Assembly (NCBI GenBank): GCA_024408765.1
Contig: JAKSUR010000008.1
Span: 1-36,546, forward strand
Direction: 5' to 3'
Source of the DNA: a bacterium
GTDB taxonomy: Bacteria; Cyanobacteriota; Vampirovibrionia; Gastranaerophilales; Gastranaerophilaceae
Length of the DNA: 36,546 nucleotides
Positions within the stretch are counted from its first letter, which is position 1. Every line of letters begins with the position of its first letter. Made by a program: the position numbers and the translations under genes. Below the pieces are notes generated by a model. The model ran no database searches. It saw only the letters and a list, made by a program, of their open reading frames with translations, and was not told the DNA's origin. Shown here in pieces: positions 16,701 through 24,139 of the stretch.

Positions 16701-17789
16701 TAAAAAATTAATATTACGACTTGGAGTCATACTATATCTATCAGTACCAATACCAACTTCATTTGCCGTATTCAATGTCAACTGATAGTACGGAGGAATA
16801 GTTCCTGCCACATCAGAAATAGCACCTGTATCACTATTTATTGATTTGCCGGATTCTGAAACTTTTTTTTCTGTTTCGGGAATTTCAACTATATAATAAG
16901 TTGTACCTCTATCTGAGTAATCAAATGTATCGGTTTCATTATTATAATAACCGCCGGTTGTGCTATTTACATCTAATTCTGCACCTTTTGTTTCGTGCCA
17001 AGTTTCAACAAAAGCATTTTTACCGTCAGTATAAAATTCTTCATAAGAATGTTTTGGCCCTGAAATGTTTTTAATGGTTAAGTATTCACCATTTGTAAGT
17101 TTGTATGTGTCAGAACCGTATAATTCATTATTTTTGTTAATTAATAAAAGGTTTTCGCCTTGACCTCCCGTAATTGTATCATCAGCAACAGATCCAAGAA
17201 TATTATCGTTACCAATACCTGCATTAATAGTAGTTTTTTTTACTACCTTTCCTTTTGTATCAACTAATGAACCATTCACTAATTCAAATTCTGATAAATC
17301 AATATTATCATTTACATTTGTGCCATTAATTTTGGTGGTAGTAATATCTGCTTTTGTATGATAAGTGGAAAGATTATAAGCATTGATTTCACTTCTGTTA
17401 TACACAAGTCCGTCATTATAAATATCTTTTGAAACAAAGAGTTCCAAATCATCCATGCCTGAGCCTAAATATCTAAACTTGCTTGTACCGCTTTGTTTTA
17501 CAAAATCTTTAACATAAACTTTATTATCCGAGCCTTTCAAATTAATAACCAAATCATAACCTTGAACGTCATAAGGATAACTTGGATCTGTCGAAACAAA
17601 ACTTGTATCAATAATGTCACCGTATGAAGCACCTGCAATACCTTCACAACCCCTAACAGTAATTTGTTCTCCCAATGAATTTGTATACGTTGCATTTCCC
17701 TTTGAATCAACATACACATCAGAATTAATGTCATAAAAATCAATCATAGTCTTTGGATTCACTTTTTTTTCTAATAAATCATCCATCAT
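13755..17789 (-). CDS. Large RTX-like calcium-repeat protein, probable type I secretion substrate
   Basis: A 1344-residue acidic, Asn/Asp/Gly/Tyr-rich protein with almost no Cys and no N-terminal signal peptide, as expected for type I secretion. Hemolysin-type nonapeptide repeats (GGxGxDxxx-like) occur in separated patches, not one block. They lie near 188-216 (AGIGNDNILG, ADDTITGGQG), 680 (AGEGNNTII), 715-730 (AGSGNDISYA), 900-925 (GTGNDTVIG, YNDKITIG), 1025 (GTKGDDKIY) and 1185 (GGDGSDTYNI). Between them are beta-rich stretches resembling repeats such as FTKGEQLTISDF. The repeats bind calcium outside the cell and drive folding. The last residues (DLTQPITVS) may belong to the C-terminal export signal. 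I see no lipase, protease or adenylate cyclase domain, so it may be an adhesin or surface-layer protein. GAAAGGGA precedes the paired ATGs. The exporter genes follow directly. Confidence 0.85.
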   Translation of the reverse strand: MMDDLLEKKVNPKTMIDFYDINSDVYVDSKGNATYTNSLGEQITVRGCEGIAGASYGDIIDTSFVSTDPSYPYDVQGYDLVINLKGSDNKVYVKDFVKQSGTSKFRYLGSGMDDLELFVSKDIYNDGLVYNRSEINAYNLSTYHTKADITTTKINGTNVNDNIDLSEFELVNGSLVDTKGKVVKKTTINAGIGNDNILGSVADDTITGGQGENLLLINKNNELYGSDTYKLTNGEYLTIKNISGPKHSYEEFYTDGKNAFVETWHETKGAELDVNSTTGGYYNNETDTFDYSDRGTTYYIVEIPETEKKVSESGKSINSDTGAISDVAGTIPPYYQLTLNTANEVGIGTDRYSMTPSRNINFLAASTDYYSFTAASDITMRQILDAGNVYTLNASTGDYSLYGDITNFAYYDTDYIEITGSALDVTMANNGKTLYVKYVGSDAWHLAGTAGQNYFYKLNNGADAPYTGTVGSLSLLYKKVGNNFNLVSETDRNALIGYLFTDSPENSTIDDTATEMNKLDNIYIGNAYGGYTYIAKGSLVSRYNLGYVYYENGERKIDSAVHAYNGKASDAKFLYASSSQASGSTPEHDNLYYAKYNSSSEATGELNIANFAKKPNDDVMYEYYDYSLGERGSVKLKDVYFENYKQDENLYKSGRYTGSALNEVVDGNYSSKGVTVNAGEGNNTIITNQGRYYNESESKWEWVNPDFKDNVKAGSGNDISYASNGNDTYQLGAGINEIRYNEANYTNYEPSSGYSFDKDHVEALGRLANVGDDTVKFTKGEQLTISDFYDKNYVTEGSYDLNIGIGQGEGLKGKYLVELKGNDVILHRANDYGDTDGGTLTLKNFASNNTNATAFIATTSTPISLNDFEYYVDAQKGYKGTKLNELIDARSAQKAVSISTGTGNDTVIGSRYNDKITIGLGNNEIVANTNADGYISYGTDTVNLTKGTNLNLNDLGTSEYRVVKTGNGADIQVIRHQVGNVNNAYGTYILKGLGKNNDLANVTVQGNDIFDRVEVYAEKGGKVVGTKGDDKIYLMGDKAVNLTMTKGYDEAYGSLAEGVVTSKSINVNLDDEIRNFYFEDQTNTTNYFTIQNRNYVNLAADELAIRTNDLSKFTITDTNRQKYDVTAYRGSVNNIELNNKSNHIAFLEGENAQIITDSKKNDIVYGVNDKDNVFNYEKGGADIYYGGDGSDTYNINKFDKNTSLIISDRDGNNVLNFEAGANEEMTLYFNVSLANEMYNEFYFVHNDIAQNAKKINLPKTLESLKGIVAYERFNVYDDSISFGGTAVEDLDAKIDMIRSNVVAWLENNGNYDSSIDVLALGNKNDIASMMQAYSFDLTQPITVS

Positions 17790-17819
17790 TTTTCCCTTTC
17801 TTTTTTCAACGAAAAATAG

Positions 17820-17840
17820 ACCTACACTTAATGTGTAAGT
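17820..17840. promoter_or_regulatory. Imperfect palindrome upstream of the RTX gene
   Basis: ACCTACAC-TTAAT-GTGTAAGT: seven of eight arm bases pair. It lies about 30 bases before the RTX start, within its probable leader or promoter, and could be an operator or a leader hairpin. No regulator gene adjoins it. Confidence 0.35.
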
Positions 17841-17997
17841 TGTATTAATCGCTCTCTAGTAACATTTTTCTCTGAGTGGATTCTTTTACAAAACCCATTT
17901 TTCCATACATTAGTAAAAAAAGGTAAACCTGTCAATTATCATAATGTTCTATTAAAATTTTTTAAAATTTTTAGTGCAATATATATTATGACTTATT

Positions 17998-18056
17998 TTT
18001 AGCCATTTTACGGTTTATAATATAAACTAACATTTAAAAAAATTTAGCCATGTTAC
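17998..18056. repeat. Direct repeat flanking a TATAAT box in the divergent intergenic region
   Basis: TTTAGCCATTTTAC (17998-18011) recurs as TTTAGCCATGTTAC (18043-18056), one mismatch, 45 bases apart. A TATAAT (18016-18021) lies between them. The surrounding 17790-18169 gap, between the RTX gene and the symporter, is otherwise very AT-rich with no open frame I would call. Confidence 0.35.
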
Positions 18057-18163
18057 TTAGTAAACTTTTCTATAATTTGAATAAAAAATTAACAAAAGCA
18101 CATGCTCATTATATTTTTTTACATTATTAAAGAAATAATCAAGAAAAACCATTTTGTTTGTAG

Positions 18164-18169
18164 TAAAAT
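18164..18169 (+). promoter_or_regulatory. Possible -10 box, leaderless start of the symporter gene
   Basis: TAAAAT followed by six bases (ATGCTT) and the ATG at 18176. No Shine-Dalgarno sequence precedes either ATG (18170 or 18176). The box matches the spacing seen at other starts in this window. Confidence 0.35.
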
Positions 18170-18175
18170 ATGCTT

Positions 18176-19651
18176 ATGAATATAGATGCCGTAATAGATA
18201 GCACTCTTGCACCAATAGCAGATAAGGTTTCAGGGGTTATTTTTTCTTCAATTACAATAAACGGAGTAAAAATAGAACTTTTAGTCGCTCTGCTTATATT
18301 TTCTGCCTTATTTTTTACTATACGGCTTGGATTTATCGGTTTATGGGGATTCAGGCACTCAATCAGACTCATTACGAACAACTTTGAACATAAAAATTCT
18401 AACGGATATCAAAGAAAGAAAAAAGGCGAATTATCATCTTTTCAAGCACTTAGTGCAACGATTTCCGCATCGGCAGGCATAGGAAATGTTGCAGGATCAG
18501 CCGCTGCCGTTTCGATAGGCGGTCCCGGAGTAATTTTTTGGATGATTGTAGCCGGATTGTTTTCTATGGCATTAAAATTTTCCGAAGTTCTTTTAGGTGT
18601 AAAGTTTCGGCATGCCAACTCAGACGGTACGGTATCAGGAGGCCCGATGTACTATATTCCGATAGCATTTAAAGGGAATCGGTACAAAGAAAAAATCGGT
18701 AGAATTTTATCCAAAACTTATGCTGTATGTTGTTTATTTGCAATGATAGGCGGTTGGAATTTGTTTCAAATAAATGCTATGACGGCACAATTTACGGAAG
18801 TAACCGGCGGTGAAACGAGTATATTTGCAAATAACGGCTGGTTATTAGGAACGATTGTAGCTTTAATAACTTGGTTTACGATTATTGGCGGAATTAAAGC
18901 TATCGGAAAATTTACTTCAAAAGTTACTCCTGTTATGTGCTTTTTATATGTTGCCAGCGCTTTTATCGTATGTCTTTTGAATATCAATCACTTACCACAA
19001 ACCGTAGTTATGATTGTAAAAGAAGCATTCTCTCCAAAGGCAATGACCGGTGGAGCCTTTGCTTGTATGTTATGGGGATTCAGACGTGCAATGTTTGCGA
19101 ACGAATCAGGACTTGGAACTGCGCCGATTGCTTTCTCGGCAGTTAATACCAATAAACCTGTAGCCCAAGCATTCATATCAATGCTTCAACCTTTCGTTGA
19201 TACTTGTATTGTAGGTGTATCAACCGCATTTGTCATTGTTGTAACGAATGCATATCTTACAGTTGACGGAATAGCCGGCATAGAACTGACATCTAAGGCT
19301 TTTGGCACAATATGTCCTTTTTTCCCTATTCTCTTAACTGTTATGGCAAGTTGTTTTGTATTATCAACCATGCTTTGTGGTTCATATTACGGCTTGAAAG
19401 CTTGGAATTTCCTGTTTGGTAATTCAAACTTAATAACAAGAAGTTTTCAAGTTACATATTGTGCATTTATAATAATCGGTTCTGCAATGAATTTTCAATC
19501 AATTATAAACCTTTCAGATGCGGTAACTTTGTTTTTAGCCGTTCCGAATTTAATTGCAGTATATACACTATCCGGAGTTGTTATTAAGGAATTGAAACGC
19601 TATTGCGAACGATATGAAATTGGTGGTAGAATAGTAAATAAGCTAATATAA
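18176..19651 (+). CDS. Sodium/alanine (glycine) symporter, AGCS family
   Basis: An integral inner-membrane protein of about 490 residues with roughly eleven hydrophobic segments. The AGCS signature is clear: FQALSATISASAGIGNVAGS, then GGPGVIFWMIVAGLFSMALKF, GGPMYYIP, and FANESGLGTAPIAFSA. Members import alanine or glycine with Na+. The length is typical of the family. Two nearby ATGs are possible; I prefer 18176 because a TAAAAT box sits exactly six bases before it and no ribosome site serves 18170. Hydrophobic segments alternate with positively charged loops in the usual inside-positive pattern. The next gene begins 17 bases after its stop, so read-through into it is likely. Substrate preference cannot be read from sequence. 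Confidence 0.9.
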   Translation: MNIDAVIDSTLAPIADKVSGVIFSSITINGVKIELLVALLIFSALFFTIRLGFIGLWGFRHSIRLITNNFEHKNSNGYQRKKKGELSSFQALSATISASAGIGNVAGSAAAVSIGGPGVIFWMIVAGLFSMALKFSEVLLGVKFRHANSDGTVSGGPMYYIPIAFKGNRYKEKIGRILSKTYAVCCLFAMIGGWNLFQINAMTAQFTEVTGGETSIFANNGWLLGTIVALITWFTIIGGIKAIGKFTSKVTPVMCFLYVASAFIVCLLNINHLPQTVVMIVKEAFSPKAMTGGAFACMLWGFRRAMFANESGLGTAPIAFSAVNTNKPVAQAFISMLQPFVDTCIVGVSTAFVIVVTNAYLTVDGIAGIELTSKAFGTICPFFPILLTVMASCFVLSTMLCGSYYGLKAWNFLFGNSNLITRSFQVTYCAFIIIGSAMNFQSIINLSDAVTLFLAVPNLIAVYTLSGVVIKELKRYCERYEIGGRIVNKLI

Positions 19652-19668
19652 CATTGAGGGACATGTGT

Positions 19669-20202
19669 ATGAAAGTTAATAGCATAACAACATCACCAAG
19701 CTTTGGTAAAGTTTTAAAAACGAACAAAAAGTTTACTGATGAGCAAATGGCTATTGCACGAGATATAAAAAACAAAATGAATACGGTTTACACAGGACAT
19801 TTTAAAGAGAAAACTCCAAACGACTGGTTGGAAAACAAAGGATGCGATACATTGGTTGATTTGGGTAGCTCAGATAAATCTGTAACGCTTATTGTCACTT
19901 CAAGAGCAAATGAAGATCCTGCATTACGTCCTGTAGTAAAACAGTATTACATTGTTGGAGAATATTCAGAAAAAAATCCATTTTATGTAAATGATATTAA
20001 AGAGAAAAATAAACAACAATATTTGCTTACAGGATTATTTATTACAATCACTGTTTCAATTCTGGCAATGATTGGATCAGTGGTGACTAATGTTGATAAG
20101 AAAATAGCCAAAGAAAAAATAATACAAGAAAAAGAAGTTATTGTTGATTCGTTGAAAAATGTTATTAAAAATGATTCAATTGCACCTTTCAAAGTTAAGT
20201 AA
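19669..20202 (+). CDS. Lineage-type small membrane protein of unknown function
   Basis: A 177-residue protein that I do not recognise. It begins MKVNSITTSPSFGKVLKT, with the short S-P-S-F-G motif also hinted at in other proteins of this window. A soluble part (about 20-115) is followed by one membrane helix (about 118-139, LLTGLFITITVSILAMIGSVV) and a Lys/Glu-rich tail that could be a coiled coil. Three starts are in frame: TTG 19654, ATG 19663 and ATG 19669. GAGGGA at 19656-19661 is properly spaced only for 19669. It lies between a symporter and a homocitrate-synthase-like gene, each within 20 bases, so it is probably in the same transcript, with no shared function evident. Confidence 0.6.
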   Translation: MKVNSITTSPSFGKVLKTNKKFTDEQMAIARDIKNKMNTVYTGHFKEKTPNDWLENKGCDTLVDLGSSDKSVTLIVTSRANEDPALRPVVKQYYIVGEYSEKNPFYVNDIKEKNKQQYLLTGLFITITVSILAMIGSVVTNVDKKIAKEKIIQEKEVIVDSLKNVIKNDSIAPFKVK

Positions 20203-20216
20203 TAGAGGAATAACAA

Positions 20217-21521
20217 ATGCCAAAAATATATTTTGTAGATGTAACAAACAGAGATGGAGTTCAAACCTCAAGGTTAGGTCTTGCTAAGCTTCAAAAAACA
20301 ATTATAAATTTGATGCTTGATGATATGGGAATTACGCAATCAGAGTTCGGATTTCCTACAACAATGCACGAATTGAATTATTTGAATGCCAATTTGGATT
20401 TGGTAAGACGAGGTGTTATTAGAAAAACACGGCTTTCGGGTTGGATGAGAGCTATTACATCTGATGTAGAAACTGCTTTTTGCAATTGTCCACTTTTAGA
20501 ACATTGCAATTTATCTCAATCAACTTCAGAACAAATGATTATTGGAAAATATTTGGGCAAAAAAACATATGATGATATCTTAAAAATGACCTGTGAAGCT
20601 GTTGAATGTGCAGTTTCAAAAGGTGCAAAAACGGTCGGAGTTAATGCGGAAGATGCTTCCAGAAGCGATTTGGATTTTTTGATAAAAATAGCCAAAGAAG
20701 TTAAAAAATGTGGCGCAGACAGATTTAGATATTGTGATACTTTAGGTTATGAGGATCCGCATACGACTTATAACAGAATTTACAGACTTGCAAAAGAAGT
20801 TCAAATGCCAATTGAACTTCATTTTCACAACGACTTAGGTATGGCTGTCGCCTGTTCGGTTGAAGGTGCAATGGCAGCAATTGACGCAGGTGTTGACGCA
20901 TACATAAACACTGCAGTTAACGGAATGGGTGAAAGAGCAGGGAATGCAGATTTGGTTTCTTGTTTGTTAGCGTGTTTGAAGTCGGCAGGTTTCAAAGGGA
21001 AATATGTTGTTGACGAAAAAATTGATTTATCAAAAGCATGGAAACTTGCTAAATATACAGCTTATGCTTTCGGACTTCCGATTCCGATAAATCAACCTGC
21101 TGTCGGAGACAACGCTTTTGCACATGAGTCAGGTATTCACGCTGATGGAGCATTAAAAGACAGAAGAAATTATGAATTATATGATTTTGAAGAACTCGGA
21201 AGAGGCGAACCTGAAATAATTGAAACAGGTCGTATGATTACAACAGGTGAATACGGCGGAATTAAAGGGTTTAGAAATGTATATGATAAACTCGAAATTG
21301 AATTTAAAGATGAAAACGAAGCAAGAAATATTTTAGAGCTGGCAAGATATGCAAATGTACATACACAAAAACCCCTGACAGAAAGTGAATTAAAATTTAT
21401 TTATCATTATCCGGATATCGCAGCCAGAATAATGACAGTCGAACCGTATTACCGTCCGGAAGGAGAATTGGAAAAACGTCTCCAAAAAGGAAGTGTGACT
21501 ATGCCTGAGCATATAATTTAA
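20217..21521 (+). CDS. Homocitrate/isopropylmalate synthase family enzyme
   Basis: A 434-residue HMGL-type TIM-barrel enzyme that condenses acetyl-CoA with a 2-oxo acid. Seen are the N-terminal DVTNRDGVQTSR with the catalytic Arg-Asp (12-13), RYCDTLGYEDP (171-181), the metal-binding HFHND (202-206) and the signature VNGMGERAGNADL (about 234-246). The C-terminal part has FAHESGIHADGAL, typical of homocitrate and isopropylmalate synthases. At 434 residues it lacks the long LeuA-type regulatory domain, favouring a homocitrate, NifV-like or Re-citrate-synthase-like role over leucine synthesis. No leuB/leuC-type or nif genes are nearby to decide. A three-Cys patch at 89-97 (FCNCPLLEHC) is unusual. 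AGAGGAA precedes the ATG. Fourteen bases after the small membrane protein. Confidence 0.8.
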   Translation: MPKIYFVDVTNRDGVQTSRLGLAKLQKTIINLMLDDMGITQSEFGFPTTMHELNYLNANLDLVRRGVIRKTRLSGWMRAITSDVETAFCNCPLLEHCNLSQSTSEQMIIGKYLGKKTYDDILKMTCEAVECAVSKGAKTVGVNAEDASRSDLDFLIKIAKEVKKCGADRFRYCDTLGYEDPHTTYNRIYRLAKEVQMPIELHFHNDLGMAVACSVEGAMAAIDAGVDAYINTAVNGMGERAGNADLVSCLLACLKSAGFKGKYVVDEKIDLSKAWKLAKYTAYAFGLPIPINQPAVGDNAFAHESGIHADGALKDRRNYELYDFEELGRGEPEIIETGRMITTGEYGGIKGFRNVYDKLEIEFKDENEARNILELARYANVHTQKPLTESELKFIYHYPDIAARIMTVEPYYRPEGELEKRLQKGSVTMPEHII

Positions 21522-21594
21522 GACGCAATAAATTAAGCCAATTATAATTAAACATTATGTTATGTACATATAATGGAAAGAAGTTTTAAGTAAG

Positions 21595-21619
21595 AATCAT
21601 CTATTCTTATGATTTTTTT
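21595..21619 (+). terminator. Weak AT-rich terminator
   Basis: AATCAT (21595-21600) pairs with ATGATT (21609-21614), eight-base loop, then TTTTT. It lies 70 bases after the synthase stop. The stem is short and AT-rich. Confidence 0.45.
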
Positions 21620-21677
21620 ATTTTAAACCTATATTATTCTTTATATGTTGATATGAAATTTATCGGAAAGGAATATT

Positions 21678-22322
21678 ATGGCGAAAATTATTAAAGTAGC
21701 GTCGACTACAAATACCCCTCGTATCGCAAATCAGTTTAAAACATCGAGAAAATCGACAACTAATCCATTTAAATATCAAAATTTTGAAGGCAACACTCTG
21801 GATATTTCTGCTTTTGCAGACGTATTTGAGAGTTCTGCTAAAGAAACAAATAAAATGAAGTTAATAGCATCTTCTGTCGCAAGAATCAAAAAAAAAAGAA
21901 AAAGTAACATTGCAGAGCCTATTATTAATTTTGTTAATAGAGTTTGCAGTGGTGTATCTTCTGCTTGGAATTATGCTAAAAATACAAATATATCATTCTC
22001 CGGTGCGATAAAAGGCATAAGTGATGCAATGAACACTAAAATCGAAATTCCCGGATTGAAAACCGTAGATGAATTTATACATAAGCCCATAGATTTTGGC
22101 GGACTAAAATCAATAGACAATTCTGTTGACGGAATCAAGGCAAATATTGGTGCTTTTGGTGAAAATGTTATTGATTTTGGTAAAGACATAAATTCACGTT
22201 GGATTGCATTGATTTCAAAAATAAATAAACCAAGCAAAATTTCTTCTGATATGTCTGTAGCTGAGTTGGAAGAAATGTGGAAAGCTGAAATAGTGGCATC
22301 GTCAGCTAAGGAGGTTGCATAA
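21678..22322 (+). CDS. Lineage-type hypothetical protein with NPFxxxNFEGN motif
   Basis: A 214-residue basic protein with no domain I recognise. Residues 29-50 read NPFKYQNFEGN, then TLDISAFADVFE, which looks like a conserved N-terminal signature and not random linker. Basic residues follow (IKKKRK at about 73-78). The middle (100-185) has repeated VDEFIHKPIDFGGLKSID-like phrases separated by Ile/Gly, perhaps short amphipathic segments. No signal peptide or clear membrane helix is seen. GGAAAGGAA precedes the ATG. The next gene begins three bases after its stop, so the two form a pair that probably works together. Function unknown. Confidence 0.6.
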   Translation: MAKIIKVASTTNTPRIANQFKTSRKSTTNPFKYQNFEGNTLDISAFADVFESSAKETNKMKLIASSVARIKKKRKSNIAEPIINFVNRVCSGVSSAWNYAKNTNISFSGAIKGISDAMNTKIEIPGLKTVDEFIHKPIDFGGLKSIDNSVDGIKANIGAFGENVIDFGKDINSRWIALISKINKPSKISSDMSVAELEEMWKAEIVASSAKEVA

Positions 22323-22325
22323 ATT

Positions 22326-22682
22326 ATGAATAAAAATGTAATAGAAATTATAGATGCATTAGCTGTTCATCAAAATTCTGATTCAATTAGAGTTTTAGAA
22401 GATTTGGGAACAAATTCTCCTGATAATGAAGTTAGAGAATATACTTCTCGTGCTTTGGTAAGAAAAAATGTACATGATTCGTTAAAAGTTGTAATAATTA
22501 ATCAAGGAAAAGGAATAAATGATTTATCTCCTGCTGTTGCAATGAGCACAATAAACGAAATCCTTTCGCTTAAAGATAAATCAGAAGTTATAAAGATTTT
22601 AGATGACACAATTAATATGCATTCTGATGAATCTGTTAAAGAAAATGCACGTTCAGTAAAATCGCTTTTATCGTTAAGCTAA
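22326..22682 (+). CDS. Small all-helical HEAT-like protein
   Basis: A 118-residue protein predicted to be entirely helical. Phrases such as DSIRVLEDLGTNSPDNEVREYTSRALVRK and KSEVIKILDDTINMHSDESVKENARSVKSLL repeat with a spacing of about 75 residues and look like HEAT-type helical pairs, which serve as protein-binding scaffolds. No catalytic motif is present. The ribosome site AAGGAGG (22308-22314) lies inside the end of the preceding gene, so translation is coupled. A terminator follows 27 bases after the stop. The likely role is a partner of the upstream protein; this is inference. Confidence 0.6.
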   Translation: MNKNVIEIIDALAVHQNSDSIRVLEDLGTNSPDNEVREYTSRALVRKNVHDSLKVVIINQGKGINDLSPAVAMSTINEILSLKDKSEVIKILDDTINMHSDESVKENARSVKSLLSLS

Positions 22683-22709
22683 AATTACCCACATATAAGT
22701 AAAGAGAAA

Positions 22710-22745
22710 GAGGTGTTCAAAAGTTATAAACACCTCTTTTTTTTT
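22710..22745. terminator. Bidirectional terminator
   Basis: GAGGTGTT (22710-22717) pairs with AACACCTC (22729-22736), eleven-base loop, and a run of nine T follows. It ends the small-protein pair and probably also the trigger factor transcript from the other side. Confidence 0.85.
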
Positions 22746-22763
22746 ATAAACTTTATTTATTAA

Positions 22764-24056
22764 CTATTTAATATTAACCGTATTATTTTCAAATAGGAAT
22801 TGAGTAACTTTTTCGTTTAACGCCTGTTGACTAAGTGCATTAAATACTCCCGGAGTTTGAGATAGTTGCTTAATTAAAGTTGCAGGATCCATTCCGTAAG
22901 CTTGTCCCAATTCGGACAGTTTTGCACCAAAATCCGCTTGTGAAACAGTTATTTTTTCTTCTTTTGCAATTTTATCAATTACGAGAGAATTTTTAACTCT
23001 TACGGCAGCATCTTGTTTAAGCTCGCTTACGATAGAATCATAACCTTGTGTTTCAAGAGCTTGTTCCCAAGTAAAACCTTGCATTTCGAGCTTTTGTTTG
23101 TATTCTGCTACTAATTCATCAGTTTCTCTGTCTATCATTGATTGTTGAATATCAACTTTAACATTTGAAACAACCTTTTCAAAAACAGCTTTTTCAGAGT
23201 TCGTTCTGTCTATATCTTCTTTTTGTTTATCCAAATATGATTGAATATCAGCTTTTAATTCTTCAACATTTTTAAAAGGCCCTACTTTTTGAGCAAACTC
23301 ATCATTTAATTCCGGTAAAACTTTTTCTTTAATTTCATTGATTTTGCATTTAAATACAGCAGGTTGTCCTGCTAATTTCTTCTCGTGATACTCTTTCGGG
23401 AATTCTACATTAATATCAAATTCTTCACCTAAAGGTTTGTCAACCAATTGTTCTGCAAACCCCGGAATAAAGCTTGAATGCGCTAAATCCAATGTATAAT
23501 TTTTAGCATCACCGTGTTCAATCTTTTCACCATTTACATAACCGTCGAAATCAAAAATTATTATGTCATTATTTTTTGTATTTCTGTCTTTAACAGAAAC
23601 TTGCGTTGCTTGCTGTTCCAAAAGTCCATCCAATGATTTTTGAAAAGCGTCATCAGGTGTTTTGTAACCTTCAACATCAATAGTTAATCCTTTGTATTCT
23701 CCCAATGTTAATTCAGGTCTAAGTTCTATTTTTGCAGTTATTTTCATATTTTGACCAATTTGATAATCGTAAGATTCCACATAAGGTTGAGCAACAATAT
23801 CAAATTTGTTTTCTTTAATAACATCAGAGAATATTTTTGGTAAAGCTGCTTCTAGTGCTTCGTGCTTTATTCTTTCTTCACCAATATTTTGTTCAAGGAT
23901 GTTTCTCGGTGCTTTACCTTTTCTAAACCCCGGTATATTAACATATTGTGCCAATTTTTTAGCCGCATTATTATAATAAGCAACCGCATCTTTTGCCGGA
24001 ATTTCAATTTCTACTTTTACAACATTTTCAGGTAATTTTTCTATTTTTGTTTCCAT
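22764..24056 (-). CDS. tig: Trigger factor, ribosome-bound chaperone and prolyl isomerase
   Basis: A 430-residue protein with the full three-domain order. The N-terminal ribosome-binding domain has the GFRKGKAP signature (43-50) that docks at the exit tunnel. The FKBP-type isomerase domain spans about 155-240 (IIFDFDGYVNGEKIE to LPELNDEFAQKVG). The helical chaperone domain fills the rest. It shields nascent chains leaving the ribosome and assists proline isomerisation. The length is typical. AAAGGGGA lies about eight bases before the ATG. In many bacteria tig precedes clpP and clpX; here the downstream side is a convergent terminator, so that link is absent. It appears to be transcribed alone. 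Confidence 0.95.
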   Translation of the reverse strand: METKIEKLPENVVKVEIEIPAKDAVAYYNNAAKKLAQYVNIPGFRKGKAPRNILEQNIGEERIKHEALEAALPKIFSDVIKENKFDIVAQPYVESYDYQIGQNMKITAKIELRPELTLGEYKGLTIDVEGYKTPDDAFQKSLDGLLEQQATQVSVKDRNTKNNDIIIFDFDGYVNGEKIEHGDAKNYTLDLAHSSFIPGFAEQLVDKPLGEEFDINVEFPKEYHEKKLAGQPAVFKCKINEIKEKVLPELNDEFAQKVGPFKNVEELKADIQSYLDKQKEDIDRTNSEKAVFEKVVSNVKVDIQQSMIDRETDELVAEYKQKLEMQGFTWEQALETQGYDSIVSELKQDAAVRVKNSLVIDKIAKEEKITVSQADFGAKLSELGQAYGMDPATLIKQLSQTPGVFNALSQQALNEKVTQFLFENNTVNIK

Positions 24057-24139
24057 CTTATAATCCCCTTTATAACTATACTATTCTCACTATATATGAA
24101 GGTACAATAAACATAGGTATTTTGCAATGATAATATTTT

